From Brachionus koreanus (lineage: Eukaryota; Rotifera; Eurotatoria; Ploima; Brachionidae): 64,000 bases of DNA. Position 1 is the stretch's first letter, and every line of letters starts with the position of its first letter. The notes under the pieces are model-generated. The model was not told the origin of the DNA and did no database searches. It worked only from the letters and a program-made list of their open reading frames with translations. Shown in pieces: positions 10,957 to 24,245 of the stretch. The stretch spans positions 3,829,444 to 3,893,443 of the forward strand of contig PJRA01000263.1 of assembly GCA_016987375.1 (NCBI GenBank), given 5' to 3'. The position numbers were made by a program, and so were the translations under genes.

Positions 10957-12173
10957 ATGGTTCTCGAGAGTACAATGATTTGGTAAGGCCTGATTTTTAA
11001 TGACTGAAAAACTGATTTAAAAATAAAATTCTCTCAAAAGTGTTGACAATAGTGATTATATGAGAAATGCTGATTTTGTTCCATCAAGATTGCAGTCCCA
11101 ATTTGACGCTGTTAACATGGTGACTAGAGCCAAGATCAGATCACATCCAGAAAACAATGTAGGTCTTTTGTCCATGGCTGACAACCGTGTTTTAGTAACT
11201 TTAACCACTGATACTGGAAAAATAATGTCCAAATTACATCAATGCAAACCAAACGGTGCCATAGATCTTGTTCGAGGAATTAAGGTGGCAAATTTAGCAC
11301 TCAAACATCGCCAAAGTAAAAGCCATAAGCCTAGAATTGTTATTTTTGTTGCTAGTCCAGTGAAATTAGACCAAGCTGAGTTCATAAAACTGGCCAAAAG
11401 ATTAAGAAAAGAAAAAATAAACGTTGATATTGTGAACTTTGGCGAGGAGGAGTCAAATAACGCAGTTTTAACTGAATTTGTCAATATTCTAAATGGAAAC
11501 GAAGGTACTTCCAGTCATTTGGTCTCAATTTCAGCTCCTTCGAGTCTAAGCGATGCTCTTCTAAGTTCCCCAATGTTTCAAGGAGAGGATAGCGGAATGC
11601 CTTCAGGCTTTGGTGGCGATTTACAATACGGTATGGAAGATGATCCAGAATTGGCAATGGCTCTGAGAATTTCAATGGAAGAAAGCAGAATGAGACAAGA
11701 GGCTGATTCAAAAAAAACGTCCGAAAAAATGGAAACTGATGCAGGTCAGCAACCAGGCGAAGAAGATCTGCTTCAACAAGCTCTTGCTTTAAGTCTATCT
11801 CAACAAGATGACAAAAATAAAGCACCAGATTTCAGCTCAATGACCGAAGAAGAACAGCTAAACTATGCACTGCAAATGAGTATGGCTTCTTCTGGTGGAC
11901 CTTCTACTTCCAATGCAGCGAGTGATAAACCTACACCAGTCGATACCGAAATGAAAGTTGTAATTTTAAAAATTTTTCCTAATAAATAAATAGCTAATTT
12001 AATTTTTTTTTTTAAAGGAGGAAGAGGACTATGACAAAGCAATGAATGATCCAGAATTTTTGCAAAGAGTTATTTCATCTTTACCAGGAGTAGATCCGAA
12101 TTCGGAAGCTGTTCGATCGGCATTCGAAAATTTAAAACAAGACAAAAATAAAGATAAGGAGGAAAAAAAATAA
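10957..12173 (+). CDS. PSMD4: 26S proteasome regulatory subunit 4 (Rpn10), polyubiquitin receptor
   Basis: Three exons (10957-10982, 11041-11956, 12018-12173) give 365 residues. The start [18 protein letters not shown] is the hallmark N-terminus of Rpn10. Residues 1-190 form the von Willebrand A domain that docks on the proteasome lid/base junction ([43 protein letters not shown]). Three ubiquitin-interacting motifs follow, at about 209-225 ([15 protein letters not shown]), 248-266 ([13 protein letters not shown]) and 276-292 ([13 protein letters not shown]). The tail has the conserved [20 protein letters not shown] block and a Lys/Asp-rich end. The arrangement matches animal Rpn10 closely. 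AATAAA at 12305-12310 is a plausible poly(A) signal. PRC1 lies convergently 660 bp downstream. Confidence 0.97.
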
Positions 12174-12834
12174 TCTATGAATTATATAAGTTATATAGTT
12201 TATTTTAAAATTATTTCTGAATATTCGAAGTACTTTTTCAATTAATTAAATTAATTACGGTATTTAACATGATTTATTTTATTGTAAAAACTTAATTTTT
12301 CTTGAATAAAGAATTAAAAAAAATTGTTTTTTTTTTTTTAATGACGAATTAGATTAAATTTGGAAAATTTAGTCTTCTGTTATTTTTTTTAAATCTAATA
12401 ATACTCAGCTGCTAAAATCATTTGATTTTAATTAAATTGAATTAAAAATAGAATTTTAGAAATAAAACCATTTAAAATAGCTTCATTTAATTGATTTCCG
12501 TTCAAAAAAATGTAATGTGATTTTACTCTATTTTAAGATAACAATTTTATTTTGATTTATTTAGAAAAAAAAATAAAAAAGAATAAAACATTTACTTGCA
12601 TAATATTTTAGCAAAAATTTAATAGATTGTTTAAAAAAAAAATTAGTTTAACTTGGTTAAATTGAAAAGATTTTCTTCTCATATAATTTGTTCAGTTAAA
12701 AACAGAATTTGTTAATTGTCAATTCAATTATTGTTTTGATTTAAAATTTTTTTTTCAAAATTTAAATTAATAAAAATTTACAAAATAAATATACAAAATT
12801 TCTGATTTAGAATAAGAAAAAAATAATCTTAAAT
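12174..12834. other. Spacer between convergent genes
   Basis: AT-rich shared 3' region of PSMD4 and PRC1. I see no gene in it. Confidence 0.5.
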
Positions 12835-15209
12835 TCACGCTTGATAGCCGTGAGATATTCCACTGCTAGAAGAAAATCCGCTAATCACTCCAGAACTAGT
12901 AAAATGAGCGCTTTCCCCATTGCAAAAATTCGAAAACTTCAGAATTGAATCGTTTTCGTTCTCTAAGAAGTCTCCGCCATGTTTGCTTACCAGCACTTCT
13001 GGAATAATGATACCTTCATTTAGTAACTTCCCTTCAAAAGGAACTTTACTGCGTCTTTGATTCTTTTTGTATTTCTCTGACAAGTCTTTTATTGAAGACT
13101 TAAAAAAAGTTAATTATGATTAAAAATAAAATTAAATATACTCCAAAAAATTACTCTTCTCTTATTTTTTTGAGCTGGTTGTGCCAAAGAAGACTTTTTT
13201 TTCTCATTTAAATTGACATTGTCTAAGATCTAAATTTTAAAAGAAACATTTATTTATTTTAAAAATTAAAAAAATTTTAATTAATAAGTTAATACCTTTC
13301 TAGGTGTTGATTTTGCTATACGTGAAGAGTTAGGAGTCAAATCAAAATTTAGGCCCATTCGAATCGAATTAGTTGCTAATTTTGCACTACTTCGTGTCGA
13401 TGATTTTGCTGAAGGATACCTAGAAGTCGCAGGAGAAGGTGATTGGGTCATCATTAGGCTTTTATGTTTTGAGCTAGATCTAACATTCTGATTTTGAGGT
13501 GTCAAAAAATTACGCACTACTGATTTTTTGCGCAATGAATTAACGCTAGATTTTCGTTCTTCGCGCATATTTTCTTTCTCTTTGTCGAAATCTCTCTTCA
13601 AATTTTCGATATAATCTGCCAAATTTTTACCACAAATCATCAAATCTCGGCCCTCTTGAGTCGCATAGCGATCTGCTTCCACATTTAATTGTTGCCTTAG
13701 TTTGTTAAGTTTATTTTTAAATGAATCACGTTCTCTTTGCTCAGCCAAGCTGCTGTATCCGCGTTGATGAAACCTTTTCGGATCCATGTGAGTTTTTTCA
13801 AACTCTTTAAACTGCTGCCATAATTCTGTCCATTCTTTAAGAGAATTAAAAAAATTTTCATATTTTACAGCATAGTTGCGAATGCTTTCTAGATAATTTT
13901 GGTGTTCTTCTAGCACTTCTTCTGTGTATCCATCTATGTGTATCAGATTTTATAAATTAATTTTTTTTAAATATTTTTATCAATTACTTTCAAATGCTTT
14001 GCGTTCAAGTTCAATTTTTAAATTTTCTTCTAACATGCAAAAATTTGTTAAATTAATTATTTCTTGATATTTTTCGTTTATCAAAAGTTTAATTCTGACT
14101 TGTTTTAGTTTACAGCATCGATTGTACTCATCCATTAGTGTGTCAAATGTTTCTTGATTATAGGATGCTGAATTTAGAACTAAATCCTCTAGATCTGAAT
14201 TTTTGAGTCCAAATTTGCTCCAAAGATGTAAAACATCACTGCGCAGTTGATCAATTGAGTTGATTAGTTCTTCTTTTTTAATAGCTAATTTTCCCAAAGA
14301 GCTTCTATATTTGTCTAACTGAGAAGAATGTATGTTCATTTTTTCGCTCAATATTTTTTCTTTCAATTGATCAGAATCAAGGTCTCGAAGTTCTACTAAA
14401 CTGAACAACATAGAATTCGGATCGACTCTAAGCTTGTACTCTTTTATCAATTGTGAAATTTCGTTGCAAAATATTTTCAACTGATCCACTCGATTGTTTT
14501 TTTCAAAAGATAAATCTTTGACTCTTTCTTCTAATAAATCCAATTCATTTTGGTCAATACAAGATGCTAAATTTGAAAAAAAAATTTATTAAAAAATTCT
14601 TTAATTTGTTTAGCTATTAAAATTTTACAATCAGACATTGAGTACTCGCTTCTATTTAAAATGTCACATAGAATTTTTTCTTTTTGTTTTAATTCGGAAT
14701 ATTTTTCTTTTCGCATAATCTTTATTTGAGATAGTTCTTTAACCATTCCTTTGTAATACTCCATTTCTTGAAGCATGGTTTTTTTCTTGATAGAATTTTC
14801 TGATTTGTGACGAAAATCCACAGCATCCACACCCCTTTCATTTGAATTATTGTTTGAATCATTTAACTTTACCAATTGAACATTTAATTTATTTTGTAAA
14901 TTTTTAACTGTTTGTCTATACGAATCTAATTTGACTTGAATATCCTTGAGAACTTTACTTTCAGTATAAATCAAGTCATCGTATACTTGATTAAAATGGA
15001 CGAAAATTTCATCACAACGATTTAGTATTTCTTGGTTGGTGTAGCCAATTTGCGACCATAAATTCATGCAGTGTTTGAATGTCTCAGTTGACAATTGGAT
15101 CAAATCTTGCTGGACCTCATCAATTCTTAAGTAGTAAAATATATCAAGAAATAAATACATTAAGATTTGATAAAAAAAAATACTTTTGCTGTTTGAAGCT
15201 GTTGTCCAT
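12835..15209 (-). CDS. PRC1: Protein regulator of cytokinesis 1 (Ase1/MAP65 family)
   Basis: Six exons (15209-15184, 15125-14629, 14566-13988, 13933-13296, 13229-13155, 13098-12835) splice in frame to 692 residues. The N-terminal half is long coiled coil with the family's dimerisation rod (IQLSTETFKHCMNLWSQIG, a segment that in relatives reads 'L..IW..IGI'). The conserved spectrin-like microtubule-binding core follows: GYTEEVLEEHQNYLESIRNY, then WQQFKEFEKTHMDPKRFHQR and LAEQRERDSFKNKL. The C-terminal third is a basic, Ser/Arg-rich low-complexity tail, as in other members. These proteins crosslink antiparallel microtubules in the anaphase midzone and recruit kinesin-4. Family assignment is firm; details of the tail are not conserved. 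The first exon codes only eight residues and a split codon, so the start depends on a correct first intron. Confidence 0.9.
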
Positions 15210-16660
15210 TTTTGTGATGATTTTTAAATTATGAAAATCTTTTTCTTAAAAATTAATTTTAAAATAAGAGTTTATCCTTCACTTTTAAATAGAGATAAAT
15301 TGGCGCGTTTTTGCAAAAATGACATATATTTGAGTTTGCTTCTATATTTGTCTTATCAAAATTTTAAAATATTCAAAATCAATGAAATAAATTTAAATAT
15401 GATTCGACAAACAAAATTGATTTTATGAAAAATATTAGTCTTATTTAGAGCAAACAATTCAATTAACTTGAATCTATTTTGCTTTTTTATTGCTATTTTA
15501 ATAAATATATTTTGAACTTGATATCTTACCTGTATTCGGGTTTTTGCTCTAATAATAATTTTTTTTTGACACTTTTATTTTGATAATTGCTAATTTGACT
15601 GGACCCCCTTTGTAATTCAAAAACTTGAGCCTAATTATATGTTAAAATAAACAGAATTGAATGCTTTTATGTTTAACTCTTAGTTTTTTTAATTCTAAAA
15701 TATTTTATAAAATGAAAATTTTTAAATTTCGATACTGTTACATAATTATTAAAAAATGGCCTACCAACAACAGAAGTAACTCGTGAAATATGTCTAGTGA
15801 AAGGTGAAAATGTGATTAAAGTAAGAAGAGTGCAAGATTGATCTAAAATATTCAATAGTGGTAATACGAGCCTTCAGAGGAAGAAAGAATTTTCGATCAG
15901 AATGCTCTGTATACGGTTGTTGAAATCAACCACAAACTTATTACTTTCCAGTAATTAAGTGACCTTTAAACATCAAATCTCGTCACCTTAATTTGATTAA
16001 CACTAGAAAGCCCGGCTGATTTCTCATAAAAATTTCAAATAAAGTTATAAAAAGATAAATTAAACATTTTCTTTGAAAATTTATTAATTTTCTAAAAATT
16101 ATAATCAAGATTTTTAGCTTATAAAGATCAATTTTTAAAAATTTATTTAAATGTGATAAAATCAAAGTTTTAATTTTTCAAAAAGGGGTCTAAAAAAACC
16201 CATCTGTTAAGACAGCTAACAGATGTTGACGATTTATAAGACTTTTAGAAATTATGATAACAAAAATCAATGATTGTAAACGTCTTAATCAGCTCAGCTA
16301 GTCATGAAAAGAGGAAGTTTTGATTAAAAGGTGATGTGTGTTTGGTTGAATTTTCAAGGAGTAATAGTAGTAGAAGTAGAATAGTAGTAGAAAGATGTGC
16401 TGTGGCGAAAATATTTAATTTGTCCACGCTCTGCTTTAACAACCTAGACCAGTTTTTAGAAATTTTAGTAAAATAATAGTTATATGTTAATTACAAAATA
16501 AAATAAAAATAGAATTCTAAAAATTGCTCCTAAAATATTTTCTCTTTTAAAATTTTGATTTCATGATTGTGAACAACTAATTTTAACATGATTGTTATAA
16601 TGATTTCATAGAATTTCCCAAATTATATATTTAAATCACATGTAGAAACAAAACACATGT
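15210..16660. other. Intergenic stretch with repeat fragments
   Basis: No gene was found. A TTAACACTAGAAAG motif at 15997 resembles the left end of the second inverted-repeat family (see 22525 and 63823), and TTAA at 16207 may close it. A (AGT/AGA)n-like trinucleotide run (AGTAGTAGAAGTAGAATAGT) lies at about 16365-16391. Confidence 0.4.
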
Positions 16661-17720
16661 GGTATTTTCCTTGATATTTCCAATGCATTTGATCGAGTAT
16701 GGCACAATGGCCTAATATATAAATTTATTGAGCTTAAGGTGCCAGATTACATCATCCTCTGGATAATATCCTTCCTCAGTTCTAGACACTTCAAAGTAAA
16801 CACAAATAACTCACTAAGTGGTCCATTTCAAATAAAAGCTGGTGTTCCACAAGGGTCAGTAATAAGCCTTCTTCTCTTTAAAAAAAAACAAAACTAATTC
16901 ATGTTATTTGCTCCTGTTTGCATACGATAGAGTAACATTTTTTATTTTTAGAAAAAAGGGCAACATGGGAATCCCAATTTAATAAATACCTAAGCAAACT
17001 TGAACCTTTGCTTTTCAAATGGAAGATGAAAATTTCAATAGAATATTTTCCTCTTATATAATATTTTCCAAAAGTAATAGTATTCCTAAATTAAAGCTTT
17101 CTTTCTTTGTTAAAACCATGCTTTATTCAAAACCAATTAAATTCCTGAGAATCACGTTTGACAAACGACTGAACCTTAATTATCAAGTTGATGAAATTAC
17201 GCAGAAATGTGAATCAAGGCTAAATATTATTTAAAATTATGTTCAATAAAAAATGGGGCCTCAGTAAATTTATACTTCGTATAATCTATAAATCTCATAT
17301 TAGTTCTATTATTGATTACTCATTTCCTTGTTTAAATGCCTTTGACGACAAAAATATAAAAAAACAAGCCATAAAAAACTGAGCAGCTCGCAGTATTCTT
17401 AGACTCAAGTTCGATAAAAGATCAGAAACTCTTTTTCACCATGCGCTCCAAGAACTTTGAAAGTGTAAGGTTGATGATCGAATGGTTGGTTGTGTGAGAG
17501 CTATTTTAGGAGAGTTACGTGTCGACTCATAAGTGAATACAAGCTTAATTTTGAGTCAAGAAATATCAATTATCCTACGCCTTTGTGTAGTTTTTATCTT
17601 ACTATTGACGAACTCTTTCCACTAATTCAAAATACATACAGTTGTTAAACTTTTTTTTTATTTTTTGCTGAAGGAGCTTTGGCTCGACCAGCTACACAAT
17701 AAATAATAGTAATAATAAAT
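16660..17720 (+). pseudogene. CR1/jockey-like LINE fragment, reverse transcriptase to 3' end
   Basis: In shifting plus-strand frames the order is GIFLDISNAFDRVWHNGLIY, then VNTNNSLSGPFQIKAGVPQG at about 16790-16860. A YADD-like segment follows near 16920, then KFLRITFDKRLNLNYQVDEI at about 17140-17200, and ISSIIDYSFPCLNAFDD then KNIKKQAIKN at about 17300-17380. These are the palm, the 'PQGS' motif and the thumb/C-terminal region of a non-LTR reverse transcriptase. The copy ends in a TAATAATAA-like tail near 17700, consistent with a 3' end with simple repeats. Stops and frameshifts are frequent. Confidence 0.8.
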
Positions 17721-18623
17721 GGATTTTTAAACAAGTTTTAAAAATATTAAAAATAGTTGGGGTATAAAAACTTTTCTTGGCATTTGTAAACGATTTTTAG
17801 TTAAACATAAGCTTCGTTAATTATAAAATTCGAAGGAGTTTTTCCAATAAAAATTAAAAATCTACATTTTTATCATGTTTATTAAGTATAAATTAAAAAA
17901 AAAAATTTAAATTTTTAAAAATGATGATTAATCAGATTTATTAAGAATTTTTTAAGATAGTTGTATGAAAAAAAGTGAAAAACAAATATAGATAAACAAT
18001 GAATCCAAAAAAAAATAGCTAACTGAATTTTTTTAAACTTCGCTTGAACCAAAGCTAAATTGATACACTAATTTTAATTAAAGCAACTTTTAAAGAACTG
18101 TCCAAAAATTGCTAAAAATTTTTTTGTTAAGAAAAAAATGAATGAAACAAAAGAATATGAGAAAACATAAAACAAACAAAAGAAACAAAAAAGAAAAGAT
18201 TCAAAATAAATCAATAGTGATTGATCAATCGCTTAGGAATTTATTGTACAAATCACACAACGATCATTCTCAGCAAGAAATTATTGACAAAATTCCAACA
18301 AAATCCCAAAAATGGTCTCTCGAAATTTATTGAGATCTTTTTTTTTTATAAAAAAAGAAGAAAAAACAAAATTACAAATTTTAATAAAACACGCCGATGC
18401 TTTTAAACTGACGAAGAAAAATGGAACCTTTAATGATAAAAAAATTCAAAAAGAAAAAAAAAAACAAAAATTTACATTCTCAAAAAATAATTTTTAAAAA
18501 CTAAACACGAATATGCTCATTAGCAAATACACCACTACGGGTGTCATTTATTTTTTTTAAAACACTTATATAAAAGACTAGATGTTCGGAATTAATTAAG
18601 ACCCTGTTTTTAGTTGCTTGAAC
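17721..18623. other. Spacer with unassigned basic ORFs
   Basis: Two overlapping plus-strand frames, 18142-18333 and 18312-18497, encode Lys-rich peptides of about 60 residues. They might be exons or a frameshifted single ORF. No splice sites join them convincingly and I recognise no family. The rest is AT-rich. Confidence 0.35.
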
Positions 18624-21600
18624 TCATTGAGCAATTGGCATTTGATGCGATTCTATTTTGATATTTTGAATTTGAGCCGACTCCAACGAACAGCTTTCTC
18701 TCGGCGCATACTCTTTGTGTATAATCTCATGCTGTTTCAACAATCTAATCATGCTCACATAGTAGGGACAATAGCGGCATTTATAGAATCCTTCTCGAAA
18801 CTTGTGCTGTGATAGATGTTGTTTCAATGTGCAATAATTGTTTGTCTTATACGGGCAATTTTGGCAATAAAACATTTTGGCTTTTTTTCCAAATGGAACT
18901 CCATTGGTGCCATTCTGACTGCTATTTAATATGCTCATATTGGACACCAAATATGTAGCAGTGAATTGCTTTCCATCGTAGCCGGTCAATATCACCGACT
19001 CCTGATACTTTTTATCCTCATCCATAGCCATTTTGTCATTCAAATTTTCCATATAATTATCATTCTCTTGATCATTGTTATAGTCTTGACCATTTGTCTC
19101 TGCATCGTTATTTTGTTTACAAACAAATTCAGCCGAATCACCGTTCTGGCTGCGTTTGATTAGTATTTTAATCCTTTTGTGTGAATTGTCTGCTTTTTTT
19201 TCGCCATTTTTTTGTTTCGGAAATATTTTAACTACTTGGGCTTGTACATCTTTAGCCAAATGAGTGGTCAAAATGTGCTTTTTGCACGTGTATTGCCACT
19301 CGCTTTTAAAATTGCATGCAGTACATTTGTAAACAATATTTTGTTTAATTTGATTGGCATAAAAATGGTTGGACAAGTGTTTTTTGATGCATGTGCGACT
19401 CTTGTGTTTAAATGAACAGTATGGACATCGAAAACAGTCATTCAATGATGATGCTGACGCTGTTGTTGCTGATTTGATCTTTTGGGGCAAATTGAGACCA
19501 ACATTGGATCTGGTCGAGTATTGACTATTGAGCGGATTTGGTCTATGTATCTGAACAGGATTGGTGTTTATGTAAACACTTTGAGCTGGATTTTTGACCA
19601 AATTTTTCAATGCCGAACTTGGATCCAAATTTTGGTTGGTTTGTTGAACAAGCGAATTGATGAGGGCGTAATCGCGAGTAACAGGCTTTACTTTTTTGTA
19701 AAGTCGAGTGGACTCGTACTCGTCAATGGTCTCTGAGGCCTCTTTGATGGACAAAATTTTCAAAAATTTAAACGCCTGCAATGGCTGAACATTGTGTTTA
19801 ACACGTATGTGGCGCAGAGTGTCCGATTTGCGATCAGATCTAAAGCCGCAATTCAAACACTGATAGGGCTTGATGTTCAATTCGGCAATGGATACGGGCA
19901 GCTTGTCCGCATTGGTCAAATTGTCCGACTCGTAGTTTGTTTCGCTGGCTGTGGCGCACTCGTCCGAGTCGTTAACTTCGTCGTTGAAAGCCTCGTGCTC
20001 GTCAGATGTGGACACGATTGAGCTAGCGTCAGTTTTGTACCGCTTGGGCTCATTTAATTGATCGTTTGGTCGCGAACGCTTTATAGAAGATAATTGCTGC
20101 ATTTTTTTGCCAACTACATCAAACATTAGATTTATGTTATTGAAAATAAGAGGACTTGAGGCGCCCGATTCGCAAACAATTTTATGTGGTGCGCTCAAAT
20201 TTGAACCAGAAGAGCTATTCTCAATATAATTCTCATTCAAATTAATGCCATTTTTGTTTTCCATGTAGCTGGCTATCGATTGACGCGCTTCGCTCTCGCT
20301 CAATATAACCACTTCGGACTGATAGTCATTGTGACTTTTTCTCATGTGTTTTTGTATGTCCCATTTAAAATTGGCACGTTTTTTGCAAATAGGACACATA
20401 TATTGCTTTAAATTGTAATGTGTAGCCATGTGAAGTAAGACTTTGGCTTGACTTCGACCCACAAACGGACAAAATTTGCATTTATTCTTTGGCTCTGGTA
20501 TTACTTTTTCCTCATTTTCACTTTCGTATTCAAGTTCTGGCTCTTCTTCCAAGTTAATTTGATTTTTTTCATTGAAAAAATCCTCTTCTTCTTGCATTTC
20601 ATCGTCAGGTTGCATTTCGCATATTTGTTGATTATCCTGTTCATCCGCATGACCATTTGCCAATGAGCTAAAATTAAAGCTGTTATTGACACTGTTGTTC
20701 TCCGATGAGCAATTGCTAAGTGTTGTTGTGTTTTGTGTGGCGAGAGATAAGACACTTTTGGTGGTTCCTGGATGCCTACGTGTCTGATGCTTGTACACAT
20801 CTCCTTTGTAATTGGCTTTGTAGTCACAATAGGCACATCCGTACAACTTCTCCTCGTTCTCATGTTCATCTATTTCTTTCGGCTTGAGCAGGCCGTATAT
20901 ATCGTTTATGTCCAAGTTGTCCAAATTAAATTTGTCTACATAGCTGTGGGCAATTGTGTCCGCTTTTTGATGCTTGCGCTTGAGATGGACCACGCAGTCG
21001 CCGCGGTATTTGTAGACTGAGTTGCACAAAACACATCGAAATGCTTTACCACACAGATGATCTTTCACGTGAAGCAAATATTCGCTTGGCTGATCCAAAT
21101 TGGTATAGAAAGTGCAATATGGACATTGGTATGTGTTCGGATTTGGGTTTATAATTTGCTGAGCTGCGTGATTATTAAGGCCATTTTCGGCCTCAATTAT
21201 TATTTTTTTTTGCATTTGATTAAAATTTCTATTCATGTATGGCGAACGGGTGTATGAAGAAGCATTTTGAGTCTCGTTCGAATTATTTTCAAAGTATTCA
21301 TTTTCCTCATTATTTTCACTAACCGGTTGTTGCTTTAAATGCTCAGTTAAATCGTTCGGATTTACCGAATGCTTGAGACGCATATGCTTGGTCAAATCGC
21401 TAGAGCGCTTGTATTTACATGGGCATTTAATGCATTGAAATTTAGAAATTTGCTGATCGTTTTTGGCAAAGTTTGTCGATTGATTGAGTACATTGGAATC
21501 ATCTGATTTAATTCTGTTCGGAGTGTACTTGTGGTTATTGGTCATGTCAATTTTGTGTCTAAGCAAAGTGTGCCGCTCGACTTTTCCGCTATACTGAGAA

Positions 21601-24245
21601 GCGTACTGGCAGTATTGGCACTCATGGACGTTTATTTTTTCCATGTGAAATTCTTTTCGGTGATAGAGAACGGCCCTTGGGTTGTTGGTGAAAAAATCGC
21701 ATCGCTTGCATGTATACTGACGCTCATAGTGGTTGTCAGAGTTTATTACTGGACCCTCGGGAAGAGGAAGGCTTGGCTTGATTGGACGATATTTGGCGTT
21801 CGTGGCACTTTTGGTTGCTTTTGGCTTCAAGTTGACCATCATGTTTACTTGCTGAAAGATGCTTTCATCAAAATTTTCATTCGTTTCTTGAAAATTATTT
21901 TCTGTATTGGCAAATAAATCTTCGTCTGCCGCGTATTCTGTGTCGTCGTTAAATCCGTTATTTTCAAATTCATTTTCCTAAGAAAAAAAATATGAATTAT
22001 TTTTTAATCTAACTTTTTTATTTAAAAAATTGGGCATAAATTCACAATATGAATTTTTTTTTCTAATTTTTAATTAAACTAGAAATACAAAATTAGTAAA
22101 TTTTTTATTTCAAGACAGATCAGAGAGTTAATTGAATGGACGAGTAAAGTTATAAAATTTTCATCTAAAAATATTGAACAACTAAACAAAAGAGATCTAA
22201 AATTTAAAACCATAAATAATTTTAGTTTAGTTTATTGATAAGAATTTAAATTTTGCTTCAATTTAACATCCAAAAAAATATTTTTTTAGAATAAATTATT
22301 TTATTTTGTATTTAAAAGAGTTTTTTTATTGATAAAATCCTTTTTAAATCCTCATCCAGTTCTGCCTACAAAGGCATCGGGCTAACTACCCGGTTGTCCG
22401 AGAATTATAAAAAAAGTTACAAAAAAATCACCAAATCAAAAGCAATAACTCTATGCTCCACAAGGAGTGAATAAGGGAAAAAATGTGGCTTAATAGTGGC
22501 TTAGAAACAATCTGGAAAAACTCTTTAAAACAAGAAGCACCAAGCATTTTTTCAAAATTTTTTATCAAAATAACTATAATAATTTTTAAAGTAATAATAT
22601 TTTTTAAAGAAGATTTTAAAATCTACATAATTCAAAAAATATACATTTATTTGAAATATTATTATTATGAAAAATCAATTCAAAGATACGAGGGTGTAAA
22701 TTAGTGTTTCTGGTGTTAAATTTGATGCTCAATTTAAAAATGATTTTTTTTCTAAAATTGGTTATTTTTTGGTTATGTAAAATAAATATTAGAAATATTA
22801 CAGATTTCTAAAAATCTAATAACATTTTCTAGAAGCTGTTAAATTAGTTCTTTTTAAATGAAAAAAAAAGCAACATTAATTGCTTGAGTCTACTTTCACG
22901 AACAAATATAGTTAAATGAACTGGACATGAATAAATAGAAATCAAATTTCAGTTTAATTTGCAGAGTTTATGCAGGCAATGCTTAAAAGTGCAACAAGTT
23001 TTGCATATATAGAACCATTTTACAGCTTCTAGAAAATGTTATAAGATTTTAAATGATGAGAGAAAATTTCTTGTTTTTAGTAAGTAATTTATTCATTTAA
23101 AAAAGTGTGCAATATTTGATGTCTGAATTAAATTTAAATTCAAATAACTCAAAATTTCCGAAAGAATTGTTTGTTCATTTGGATCAATTGAAATCTATTT
23201 TCTCAAAGAAAAAATGTGCTTTTTTCAAATAATTAAATTTATTTTTAAAATAATCTATTCATCAAATATTTAAGACATTTGATGTATTAGTCACCAAGCA
23301 ATTGTTTTACTTCAATAAATAAAATAAGCGATGAGAAAATATTCTAAATTCCAAATTCACACCTTTAGAGCAGAATTGATGTCATCAATAATTCTGAATA
23401 AATAATAGGAAATTTATTTTTGGAGGTGTTAAATTCAAAGGACAGTCAGGATTGTTGAACTCAACGAGTCAAACCAGCATTTTCATAATTAAATGAGACT
23501 TATGTAGCATAATTATTATAATTTTTTTTGTTAGTCTGTATTTTAACCTCACCTTTGTTTCTCTGTATTGATCAAATAAAAAAAAAAAAACAGTTGAACA
23601 AACTTGAATTTAAAAAATTTCTTGCTTGATCTAAAGCTTTGCCTCTAAAATAAACTAAACTAATCTTACTTAATATAAAAATAAACAAAATCTATTTTCT
23701 TAAGATTAAATCTTGTTAATAATTTGCACCTAAACAATGTTTTATTCACGTACACTTAATAGAAAAAATAAATATTTAGATTTGTATCTATCATATAAAT
23801 AGAAAGAATAGAATAGATAAAATCTTGATAAATAAAGAGAGAAAAAAAAATGCAATTGTGTTTAATTAGAATAGTAGAGAATAAAATAAAAAATTACATT
23901 TTGATAGTTTTCTTTCATGTCATTAGTTCTTTCATTGAAAAAGTCCTCGTCATCTCCAAAGTTGTCCATATCGGCGTTTTCATCAAAGTCTTCATCATCT
24001 CTCAGTGTCATATCATCGTTATGCGAGCCGAAATTGTTCGAGTAGTCATAGGTTTTATTGCGACAGCTGGATCCATTTATCTTAAAGCTTTGGTTCTCAT
24101 TCGAATGATTATCTATTGGACAAAATAATTAGCAAAAAAGACACGCTTGTTGCAGCGATCACTTACCGATTATGTGTGAATCAAGTTCATTTAGATTATC
24201 AGCATTAAAATTACACTCAGGACACTGATAGACTGTCTCATCCAT
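18624..24245 (-). CDS. Large C2H2 zinc-finger protein with 14 fingers
   Basis: Three exons (24245-24167, 24112-23898, 21977-18624) splice in frame to 1215 residues; the second intron is 1.9 kb. Fourteen C2H2 fingers can be read. They start with YQCPECNFNADNLNELDSHI at the N-terminus, whose last His falls in exon 2, so an intron splits this finger. Then there are clusters of three, three, two, one, two and finally two fingers. Most have the 'Y-x-C-x-x-C-x-F/Y' start of the tandem fingers in REST/Charlatan- and Hunchback-like proteins. They are separated by long acidic and Asn/Ser-rich linkers. The spacing is irregular rather than the tight TGEKP arrays of KRAB-type proteins. A nuclear DNA-binding regulator is likely; orthology is open. 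The very long last exon is unusual among the short-exon neighbours. Confidence 0.85.
21978..23897 (-). other. Large intron 2 of the zinc-finger gene, with repeat insertion
   Basis: The intron is bounded by GT (23897) and AG (21978). It contains a TTAA-flanked inverted-repeat element at 22525-22719 and a LINE-like scrap at 22355-22480 (GCTCCACAAGGAGTG, also seen inverted at 61097). No nested coding sequence is seen. Confidence 0.7.
22525..22719. repeat. TTAA-flanked MITE family B
   Basis: TTAA at both ends. The left inner sequence CAAGAAGCACCAAGC and the right inner sequence GTGTTTCTGGTG form imperfect inverted repeats. The same element recurs at 63823 to the window end, with the shared interior blocks AGCACCAAGCATTTTTTCA and AAATCTACATAATTCAAAAA. 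No coding capacity, so a non-autonomous DNA transposon; the TTAA target is the one used by piggyBac-type enzymes. Confidence 0.7.

Noticed and set aside
18966..21257. Many plus-strand frames of 60-130 codons opposite the zinc-finger exon
   Set aside because: They are antisense shadows of the long minus-strand coding exon, whose finger motifs are unmistakable.
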